Positions 25,646 through 32,108 of a stretch of 41,102 nucleotides of DNA are shown here, piece after piece (position 1 is the first letter of the stretch; the number at the start of each line of letters is the position of its first letter). The stretch comes from Dinghuibacter sp035492835 (lineage in GTDB: Bacteria > Bacteroidota > Bacteroidia > Chitinophagales > Chitinophagaceae): NCBI RefSeq assembly GCF_035492835.1, contig NZ_DATJIY010000163.1, positions 1-41,102 of the forward strand. The letters are read 5' to 3'. A model generated the notes under the pieces. The model searched no databases and was not told the origin of the DNA. It saw nothing but the letters and a program-made list of their open reading frames with translations. Made by a program: the position numbers and the translations under genes.

Positions 25646-26251
25646 TTAGAGGAAGTGTGAACCCAGCAGGGAAAAGAGTACGACCAGGGAAGGCTTGTCC
25701 AGTAGGTCCTTTTTTAAGATGTTGATTGCCCGTGCTTTGTAGTTCCGGACGATTTTAGGGGAGAGGTTCATTTCCCGGGCGATGGCGTCGGTGTCCATTC
25801 CCTGGGTGCTCAGGTGCATGACCTTGCGGTACTGGTTGGGGAGGAGGTCGATGGAAGCCATGACCTTGGCGAGCAGCTCGGCCCGGACGACTTCGGTCAG
25901 CTCAGAGGGCTCCAGCCGGTCGTGCTCCAGGAGGGCGAATTCTTTTTGGAAGGTCTTTACGCCTTTTATTTTCCGGATGTGGTCCACGCAGGCGTTCCGT
26001 GTGGCCGTATACAAAAAGGATCGTACGGACCCCAAAGAGAAGAAGCCTTCCCGTCTGGCCCAAAGCTTCAGGAAGGCTTCCGATGCTATGTCTTCCGCTA
26101 TATCCTGCTCAGGAATAAAACGGGTGGCGAAAAAAACCTGCGGTTTCCAATGCAGCTGGAAGATGTGCCGCATGGCCCGGGTATCCCCGTCCCTGAAGTC
26201 TTTCAATAGTACGTCTTCTTCGGTTCCTGTCCTGTACACGCTCGTGTGCAT
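25646..26251 (-). CDS. ECF-type RNA polymerase sigma factor
   Basis: The product has 201 residues. Region 2 covers about 15-85 (DGDTRAMRHIFQLHW to SFLYTATRNACVDHIRKIK). Region 4 covers about 120-180 (IDLLPNQYRKVMHLSTQGMDTDAIAREM and SPKIVRNYKARAINILKK). The C-terminal tail SLVVLFSLLGSHFL is typical of Bacteroidota sigma factors linked to FecR and SusC. It should direct transcription of the SusCD operon when released by FecR. The 93-bp gap to fecR may hold the sigma factor's own target promoter. The operon's last gene encodes a second, truncated region-2 protein. Confidence 0.95.
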   Translation of the reverse strand: MHTSVYRTGTEEDVLLKDFRDGDTRAMRHIFQLHWKPQVFFATRFIPEQDIAEDIASEAFLKLWARREGFFSLGSVRSFLYTATRNACVDHIRKIKGVKTFQKEFALLEHDRLEPSELTEVVRAELLAKVMASIDLLPNQYRKVMHLSTQGMDTDAIAREMNLSPKIVRNYKARAINILKKDLLDKPSLVVLFSLLGSHFL

Positions 26252-26265
26252 ACTTTAATGTACAG

Positions 26266-26273
26266 CAAATATC
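26266..26273 (-). promoter_or_regulatory. Possible -7 box of the ECF sigma gene
   Basis: The minus strand reads GATATTTG, one base off TAnnTTTG and identical to the box before the TlpA-like gene, 14 bases upstream of the sigma-factor ATG. No clear -33 element is seen. Confidence 0.4.
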
Positions 26274-26319
26274 TTGTCCCGAAGAAGCCCGTCATAGCCT
26301 GGAGGCGGAAAAACGCATA

Positions 26320-26463
26320 ATGAATGGAATGAACGGAATGAACGACGAAGCGCTACTCGAGCAATCGATTGCGCAAGCGGATCGCGCATGTCCATCCCGG
26401 GGCCGGTTCAAGTCCCCGACGCTTATTCTTGTAAAATTTAACGGTGATTTTACCCTTACCTAA
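26320..26463 (+). CDS. Possible 47-residue ORF upstream of the phnM-like gene
   Basis: An ATG at 26320 opens 47 codons ending in TAA 14 bases before the phnM-like ATG. The first nine codons come from a 9-bp tandem repeat (AATGAAYGR at 26319, 26328 and 26337) that gives MNGMNGMND. The rest (DEALLEQSIAQADRACPSRG, then a more basic end) matches nothing I know. It may be a leader peptide, a decayed gene end or chance. The surrounding 226-bp gap between the sigma factor and the phnM-like gene otherwise holds only promoters. Confidence 0.25.
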   Translation: MNGMNGMNDEALLEQSIAQADRACPSRGRFKSPTLILVKFNGDFTLT

Positions 26464-26477
26464 CAGACCGCTCATAT

Positions 26478-27713
26478 ATGGTTAAGAAATTGTATGGCAT
26501 GAACAATCACCTCCTGACAAATGCACAGATCGTAACGCCTGCCTGCCATTTCACCGGAAGCATCGAGATCGCGGACGGCGTAATCGCTGCGATACACAAA
26601 AACAGGACATTCAAAAGGGGAATTGACTTAAAGGGCGCCTGGTTGATCCCGGGTTGCGTCGACATCCATTCCGACTGGTTGGAAAGCGAACTGCGGCCTC
26701 GGTCCGGCGCTTCATTTCCCCTTCCCCTGGCCCTTCATTTCTTGGACGTCCGGGCTGCAACCTGCGGAATCACTACTGTATTCAACACCATCAGATTTTG
26801 TGACGAAGAAAGCGAAAGCCGGACCTTCGAACAGGCTATTTGCATGGCCCGGCAGATCGATGAAGTAAGGCACGGCATGCTTCTGCGTCATTTCCTACAG
26901 GCCCGGATCGGTCCCCACACGGACACCCTGGTCGGCCGCCTGGCGGATTTGCAGGCACTGCAGAGTCTGCGCATGGTGGTCTTCAATGATAATATACCCG
27001 GGGAGCGCCAGTACTCGCTCAACCAAAGGATCGAAATGGGAATGAGGGAGCTCGGCACCTCCTGGGAGGAGACCCGGGACAGGTTGCTGGCGCAGATCCA
27101 GGAAGCTCGGGAGCTCAATCACCGCATGGTCATCTACGATGCCTTCAAGGACAAGTGCGCTTTCGGAAGTCACCACGACACCACGGTCGCCCAAATCGTC
27201 GAAGCGGGGTCGTCGCGTTCCTTTCTGGCGGAAATGCCCACCACGCTGGCGGCTGCCCGGAAAGCAAAGGAGGCGGGGATGTGGGTGTCTATGGACGCGC
27301 CCAACTATTTTAGGGGAAGGTCACATTCCGGGAGCCTGGCCGCCGTAGATGCCATGGAAGAAGACCTCGTCGATATCCTGTGCAGCGATTACCACTTTCC
27401 GACAATATTGGGTAGCGTGGTGCGGATGATTGATGAGGGCATGGCTCCCAACAAAGCGGTGAACATGGTTACCCTCAACCCGGCCAGGTTGTTGCGCCTC
27501 GATCATGAAATAGGCAGTATCACAGTGGGGTGCAAGGCAGATCTGGTCGCTTTCCGTAGCGAACGTGCCTTTGCCTCCGTTAATTCGGTATGGGTGGATG
27601 GCGTCAGGAAGTTTACCGCCGACTATACCGGAGACGTCACTTCCCTCGGCGTACACCCCGACCGCAGCGTTGTATCGAAACCGGACAACGCGTATCCCTG
27701 GACAAGCTACTAA
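26478..27713 (+). CDS. PhnM-like amidohydrolase (phosphonate metabolism type), orphan
   Basis: The product has 411 residues. A start at the ATG at 26499 (MNNHLLTNAQIV) would fit the family N-terminus slightly better. Amidohydrolase-fold features include LIPGCVDIHSDWLES (metal ligands His64 and Asp66) and AATCGITTVFNT. The PhnM-typical C-terminal blocks are NYFRGRSHSGSLAA, LVDILCSDYHFP and NPARLLRLDHEIGSITVG followed by KADLVAF. PhnM removes pyrophosphate from ribose 1-methylphosphonate 5-triphosphate before the C-P lyase PhnJ acts. No other phn gene lies nearby, so here it may serve a distant cluster or act on another nucleotide-like or cyclic substrate. It sits alone, divergent from the ECF sigma gene. 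Confidence 0.82.
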   Translation: MVKKLYGMNNHLLTNAQIVTPACHFTGSIEIADGVIAAIHKNRTFKRGIDLKGAWLIPGCVDIHSDWLESELRPRSGASFPLPLALHFLDVRAATCGITTVFNTIRFCDEESESRTFEQAICMARQIDEVRHGMLLRHFLQARIGPHTDTLVGRLADLQALQSLRMVVFNDNIPGERQYSLNQRIEMGMRELGTSWEETRDRLLAQIQEARELNHRMVIYDAFKDKCAFGSHHDTTVAQIVEAGSSRSFLAEMPTTLAAARKAKEAGMWVSMDAPNYFRGRSHSGSLAAVDAMEEDLVDILCSDYHFPTILGSVVRMIDEGMAPNKAVNMVTLNPARLLRLDHEIGSITVGCKADLVAFRSERAFASVNSVWVDGVRKFTADYTGDVTSLGVHPDRSVVSKPDNAYPWTSY

Positions 27714-27768
27714 TACATTAGGCGTCAATCCGTAGCAAGGGGGGCACGTAATTGGTGGCCCGCCGGTT

Positions 27769-30156
27769 ATGCTGTTGAACTACTTCAAGATTGCCTTCCG
27801 GTATTTCCGGAAGAACAAGCTCGCGACGATCATAAACCTTACCGGTCTGACCATTGGCTTGTCCAGCTGTCTGCTGATCGCGGTATACATCCTCCACGAG
27901 CTCAGTTACGATCGCTTCGAGACAAAGGGGAACCGCATCGCCCGGGTCATCATGGAATACGCCTTCAACGGTTCCAAGGAAAGCAAGCGGGGAAACTATA
28001 CCAGCACCAAGGTAGCCCCCACCTTCAAACGCGTCTTCCCCGAAGTGGAATCCGCCGCGCGGATGCAGCAGGACGTCATGGTCGTCAATTACCAGGACAA
28101 GCAATTCGTGGAGGACCGGTTTATGTTCGCCGACTCCTCCTTTTTCGACCTCTTCTCTTTTGGATTGGCCCAGGGCGATGCCCGTACGGCGTTGAGCGGG
28201 CCGGGGAAGGTGATCCTGACCGCGTCCACGGCCCGGAAATATTTTGGCGGCGCCAGCCCGGTGGGGCAATTATTAAAGGTCGGCAACTTCGTCCAGCCCT
28301 TCCAGGTGACCGGCGTCATGCCCGACTGTCCGTCCAATTCCCAGATCAAGTTCGACTTCCTCGCTTCGTTCTCCAGCCTGGGCGAGAACCAGGAGGATAC
28401 CTACTGGGACGCCAACTATACCACATACCTGCTCCTAAGGACGCCCGGCGGTATTGCCAGCCTGCAATCAAAGCTGCCCGCCTTTATGCACAAGGAAATG
28501 GAGGGCAAGGGAGCCACGGTCAACTTTTATCTGGAGCCCTTTCAAAGTATCCACCTCCACTCGGAGTATGCCGGTTTCGAGCCGAACAATGACATCGCTT
28601 ATATCTATATCCTGGGCGCCGTCGCCTTGCTGATCCTGGTCATTGCCTGTTTCACCTATATCAATTTGTCGACCGCCCGGTCGATGGAGCGGGCCCGGGA
28701 AGTGGGGGTACGGAAGGTCATGGGCGCCGGCGGGCGTCAGCTCTTCTGGCAGTTTATCGGCGAGTCGCTGATGATGGCGGGCGTTTCGGTGTTCATCAGC
28801 CTGGCCGTCGCGGAGCTCGCGTTGCCGGCCTTCAACCAGCTCACGGAGACCGAGCTGCCGCCCGCGGCGGTGTTCGCCCCGGGCGTGATCGGGCTGCTGG
28901 TGGCTTCGATTGTCTTTATCGGATTACTGGCGGGTATTTACCCGGCCCTGGTATTGTCCCGCTTCCAGCCCGTAAAGGTCCTCAAGGGCGCGTTCAAGAA
29001 CACCGACAGGGGTTGGTGGATGCGACAGTCGCTGATCGTTTTCCAGTTCGTCATCAGCGTCTTCCTGATCGTTTCTACCGTGGTGGTGCAAAAACAGCTC
29101 TATTACATCCAGCACCGGCAACTGGGTTATGACCGGGAGCATGTACTGGTCCTTCCCGGCGACGCCCGGATGTACGATAAGCTGTCGCTGCTCAAGACCG
29201 AGTTCGGCAAGACGCCGGGCGTGTCGGGTCTTAGCGCCACCAACAACAGCCCCGTCAACATCCTGGGCGGCTATAATATGCGGACCGCCACCATGCCGGA
29301 GGACCAGCAGATCGCCGTCAACGCCAACCCGATCGACGAAGGCTACGTCCGCACCACCGGTCTGGAGCTGGTGGCGGGTCAGGACCTGACCGAACAGGAC
29401 GTAAAAAATACCGCCCTGCCCGACAGCCTGCGCGTCTACCAGTTCCTGCTGAACGAGTCTGCCGCCCGGGAGCTGGGCTGGACGCCGGACAAGGCCGTCG
29501 GCCAGCGGATGTACCTGGACGCCACGCGGCCCGGTTTTGTAAAAGGGGTCGTAAGGGATTTTCACTTCGAGTCGCTGCACAACCCGATAAAACCGGTCGT
29601 GCTGTTCCCGGAAGTGCGGGTGCGTCGCTGGCTCATCAAGCTGGCACCCGGCGATCCGCAACCGGTCATCGCCGCGCTAAGCGCCAAATGGAAGGAGCTG
29701 GTGCCCTACCGCCCTTTCGACTACCACTTCCTGGACGACGACTACGACAGGTTGTACCAATCGGAAATCCGCCTGGGCAAGGCGCTGGACGTATTCGCGG
29801 GTATCGCCATCGCCCTGGCCTGTCTGGGGCTGTTCGGTCTTTCTTCCTATGCCGCGCAGCAACGCGTCCGGGAGGTGGGTATCCGCAAGGTGCTGGGCGC
29901 GTCCGTCTCCCAGATCATCGTGTTGCTGTCCCGGGACTTCGTACGGCTGGCGGGGATCGCTTTCCTGCTGGCGGCGCCCATAGCCTGGTGGGTCATGCAT
30001 CACTGGTTGCAGGATTTCGCCTACAGGACATCCCTGAGCGTATACGTATTCCTGGCGGCGGGTTTGGCCACACTGGCGCTGACGCTGGCCACGGTGAGCG
30101 TCAAGGCGGTCGCCGCGGCGTTGAGCAATCCGGTGAAGAACCTCCGCACGGAATAG
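27769..30156 (+). CDS. MacB/FtsX-type ABC transporter permease (two FtsX modules)
   Basis: The product has 795 residues. It begins MLLNYFKIAFRYFRKNKLAT with a first membrane helix at about 22-43, then a large periplasmic MacB-type domain. Three helices follow (about 283-305, 330-360 and 375-400, with the motif RAREVGVRKVMGAGGRQLFWQFIGES broken over them), then a fifth helix near 425, a second periplasmic domain, and a last FtsX module from about 680 with QRVREVGIRKVLGASVSQII. The duplicated layout is common in Bacteroidota. The ATPase is not encoded beside it. Members export peptides, lipids or drugs, or act as mechanotransmission units; the substrate is unknown. It stands alone, 55 bp after the phnM-like gene. 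Confidence 0.92.
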   Translation: MLLNYFKIAFRYFRKNKLATIINLTGLTIGLSSCLLIAVYILHELSYDRFETKGNRIARVIMEYAFNGSKESKRGNYTSTKVAPTFKRVFPEVESAARMQQDVMVVNYQDKQFVEDRFMFADSSFFDLFSFGLAQGDARTALSGPGKVILTASTARKYFGGASPVGQLLKVGNFVQPFQVTGVMPDCPSNSQIKFDFLASFSSLGENQEDTYWDANYTTYLLLRTPGGIASLQSKLPAFMHKEMEGKGATVNFYLEPFQSIHLHSEYAGFEPNNDIAYIYILGAVALLILVIACFTYINLSTARSMERAREVGVRKVMGAGGRQLFWQFIGESLMMAGVSVFISLAVAELALPAFNQLTETELPPAAVFAPGVIGLLVASIVFIGLLAGIYPALVLSRFQPVKVLKGAFKNTDRGWWMRQSLIVFQFVISVFLIVSTVVVQKQLYYIQHRQLGYDREHVLVLPGDARMYDKLSLLKTEFGKTPGVSGLSATNNSPVNILGGYNMRTATMPEDQQIAVNANPIDEGYVRTTGLELVAGQDLTEQDVKNTALPDSLRVYQFLLNESAARELGWTPDKAVGQRMYLDATRPGFVKGVVRDFHFESLHNPIKPVVLFPEVRVRRWLIKLAPGDPQPVIAALSAKWKELVPYRPFDYHFLDDDYDRLYQSEIRLGKALDVFAGIAIALACLGLFGLSSYAAQQRVREVGIRKVLGASVSQIIVLLSRDFVRLAGIAFLLAAPIAWWVMHHWLQDFAYRTSLSVYVFLAAGLATLALTLATVSVKAVAAALSNPVKNLRTE

Positions 30157-30194
30157 GCGGCGAGGCCACGGCGCTTGCCGCTCGTCCACAATTT

Positions 30195-30224
30195 TTTGGC
30201 GTTTCCGGTTTTCGCCTATATTTG
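30195..30224 (+). promoter_or_regulatory. Promoter of the zinc-type operon (TTTG, 18 bp, TATATTTG)
   Basis: TTTG at 30195-30198 and TATATTTG at 30217-30224 match the Bacteroidota -33 and -7 elements with an 18-bp gap. The first ATG is only 5 bases beyond the -7 box, so the transcript should be leaderless or nearly so. Confidence 0.75.
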
Positions 30225-30239
30225 CAACAATGATGCAAA
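30221..30239. promoter_or_regulatory. Zur-like 9-1-9 palindrome over the -7 box and start codon
   Basis: TTTGCAACAATGATGCAAA has arms TTTGCAACA and, reverse-complemented, TTTGCATCA, matching at 8 of 9 positions around one central base. This is the size and symmetry of Fur-family boxes, and the TGCAAC core resembles Zur sites. It covers the last half of the -7 box and the first codons, where binding would block transcription. The downstream ZnuD-like operon supports zinc control. Confidence 0.65.
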
Positions 30240-30550
30240 AACTATCTGCACGTATTGTTGCGGTATTGCTGCTGCTATCCCTCTTTCAAAAGATGGGGAT
30301 GGAGCTGTGGTTGCATCATTTTTTCCATGAGAACCCACGGGAGCGCACGGTGCACTCCACCGGCGCCGCCGTAGCGTCCGTCCATTGCAGTTGTCTGGAC
30401 GATACCCTCATGCCCATGGTCGGCGCGGAAACCATCACGCTGACGCTCACCGTCGCCGTCCTGCGCGACCGTCGCCCTTCCGCGACGACCTCCCTCCGCC
30501 ACGAGGATAGGGAACGCCCCGCGCTTCGCGGTCCTCCACAACAAGCCTAG
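30230..30550 (+). CDS. Small His/Cys-containing membrane or exported protein, first gene of zinc-type operon
   Basis: The product has 106 residues; two adjacent ATGs (30230 and 30233) are possible starts. A hydrophobic N-terminal helix (IVAVLLLLSLFQ) is followed by ELWLHHFFHENPRERTVH and VHCSCLDDTLMPM, clustering four histidines, then a further His and two Cys within about 25 residues. The C-terminus is Arg/Pro-rich and looks unstructured. I recognise no named family, but small His-bearing proteins of this form often precede zinc-receptor genes in Bacteroidota. Metal binding at the membrane is inferred from residue content, operon and the Zur-like site on its start codon. Confidence 0.65.
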   Translation: MMQKLSARIVAVLLLLSLFQKMGMELWLHHFFHENPRERTVHSTGAAVASVHCSCLDDTLMPMVGAETITLTLTVAVLRDRRPSATTSLRHEDRERPALRGPPQQA

Positions 30551-30616
30551 TCTTCCCCAGAAGCGATGCCCGACAGGCATCCGTATGCCCATTATTTCCC
30601 GCAAAAAACCCTTTTC

Positions 30617-31345
30617 ATGCAACGTTTATCATCCTGGCGCGCCCCGCTGGCGGGCGCCATCGTACTCGCATCCCTGACCATCACCGGTTGTAACAAGAAC
30701 GCGTCTTCCATCGCCACGCCGCCCCCCGGCAACGAATTCCTGACGACCGTGGAGCTCCAATTGACCAACACGGCAAACGCCGCCGACGTCCAGACGTGTA
30801 CCTGGACGCAGATGAGCCCGTACACCAATACCTACCAGGTGGATTCTACGTATAGCGGCAAGGCCTTCCTGAAGCTAAAAACCAACAGCACCTATGCCTG
30901 CAAGGTCATCCTCCTGGACCAGACCCAGAACCCCGTGGCCAACATCAGCGACGAGATCCTGGCCCGCGAGAACTACCACCTTTTCTTTTTCCAACCGTCG
31001 CCGGTAGCGGCTTCCAGCGTGATCGTCAGCGACACCTCGACCAGCATCCCGATGACCGACTGGCAGACCGCGCAGTCGCCGTCCGACACCACGGCCTTCG
31101 GGACGTCCATCAGCGAGGTCACCGCGTCCAGCGCGGCGCCGGCGCTCAACCTGTGGGTAGAGCGTACGGACCTGGATACCAACAATCCGCCCTTGCAGAT
31201 CGGGCTACAAGACAATGTCTATACGGGCGCCGCAAGCAATGGCATCCTGCGGTTCGTGCTGCGGCACCAACCCAACGCCAAGAACGGGACCTATGCGCCC
31301 GGATCGACGGACCTCGATGTCACTTATGCTGTATCCATTCAATAA
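30617..31345 (+). CDS. Lipoprotein associated with ZnuD-like receptors
   Basis: The product has 242 residues. The ATG at 30617 opens a lipoprotein signal ending in lipobox LTITGC, followed by NKNASS. The body is beta-rich: NEFLTTVELQLTNTANAADV, then FLKLKTNSTYACKVILLDQT with QNPVANISDEILARENYHLFFF. The same order of motifs (a TTV-L-LTN strand, an NSTY-LLDQT-NPV strand pair, and a glutamate-rich segment ending in H-(L/F)-F-F) occurs in Bacteroidota lipoproteins encoded beside ZnuD-type receptors, sometimes annotated as periplasmic-binding-fold proteins. The inferred role is surface or periplasmic zinc capture for the receptor two genes on. No His-rich loop is present, so direct metal binding is unproven. 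Confidence 0.65.
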   Translation: MQRLSSWRAPLAGAIVLASLTITGCNKNASSIATPPPGNEFLTTVELQLTNTANAADVQTCTWTQMSPYTNTYQVDSTYSGKAFLKLKTNSTYACKVILLDQTQNPVANISDEILARENYHLFFFQPSPVAASSVIVSDTSTSIPMTDWQTAQSPSDTTAFGTSISEVTASSAAPALNLWVERTDLDTNNPPLQIGLQDNVYTGAASNGILRFVLRHQPNAKNGTYAPGSTDLDVTYAVSIQ

Positions 31346-31355
31346 AACAACCACC

Positions 31356-32096
31356 ATGCGAATTATCCTTCTTTCCATAGGCGTGATCTTCACCGCGCTG
31401 ACTGCATCCGCACAGAGCTTTATCGAAGTCGGCGGCGGCGTATCCCTCCCCACCGGCAACTGGTCGAAGGTGTCGACCGCGACATCGATGACCAGCATCC
31501 AGGGGACCGTAGACGACCCCAGCGGCTACGCCAAAACGGGCGGTTTCTTCTCCGTCGACGGCGCCTGGTTCTTCTCCAAACACTTCGGCGTAGGGCTGAT
31601 GTTCCGGTACGGCACCTATAACGTCAAGGGGATCGACTCCCTGTCGCAAGGCTATGAGGAGTCGTTCGACGTGGACCAGACGAGCACCACGGCTACCCAC
31701 TACACCCTGTGGACGGTGACGCCCGGGTTGTACTTTAGCCTGCCGCTGACAAAGAAACTGGCGTTTACGGCGCACGCGCTCGCCGGCATTTCCCACGCGA
31801 CCACCCCGCAGATCGTCGTGGGGATCGAAGACGGCGGCGTGGACGACCCCCCGGTGATCCAGCACTCCGCTTCCAAAACCGCCTTTGCCGCCGACCTGGG
31901 CGTGGGGCTGCGCTATAGCGTCATCCGTTGTCTGGCGCTGGAGCTGCGGGCCGATTACGCCTATACGAAACCGGACTTCACCATCGCCAATGATGGGCGG
32001 AACAACAACGCGGGCCGCGAGGTCGACCACTACGACCAGTCGCTGGCGGCGGTGAATTTTTCCCTTGGAGTGGCTTATCTCTTCAAACACCACTAA
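31356..32096 (+). CDS. Small outer-membrane beta-barrel protein
   Basis: The product has 246 residues. The ATG at 31356 opens a signal peptide (MRIILLSIGVIFTALTASAQ). Alternating-hydrophobicity strands with aromatic girdle residues follow, such as FFSVDGAWFFSKHFGVGLMF, HYTLWTVTPGLYFSLPL and AVNFSLGVAYLF at the C-terminus, as in OmpA/OmpW-type 8-stranded barrels. It lies 10 bp after the lipoprotein gene and 12 bp before the receptor gene, so it belongs to the same operon. Its function is not evident. It could be a metal-induced porin-like or adhesion barrel. Confidence 0.75.
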   Translation: MRIILLSIGVIFTALTASAQSFIEVGGGVSLPTGNWSKVSTATSMTSIQGTVDDPSGYAKTGGFFSVDGAWFFSKHFGVGLMFRYGTYNVKGIDSLSQGYEESFDVDQTSTTATHYTLWTVTPGLYFSLPLTKKLAFTAHALAGISHATTPQIVVGIEDGGVDDPPVIQHSASKTAFAADLGVGLRYSVIRCLALELRADYAYTKPDFTIANDGRNNNAGREVDHYDQSLAAVNFSLGVAYLFKHH

Positions 32097-32108
32097 ACCC
32101 AATATGCC

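Noticed and set aside
26391..26425. GGTTCAAGTCC, the consensus of a tRNA T-arm, in the gap before the phnM-like gene
   Set aside because: The normal five-pair T-stem does not form (three mismatches; CGGGG/CCCCG would pair only with an 11-nt loop), and no anticodon or acceptor stem can be drawn. At most it is a tRNA-end remnant; chance is likelier.
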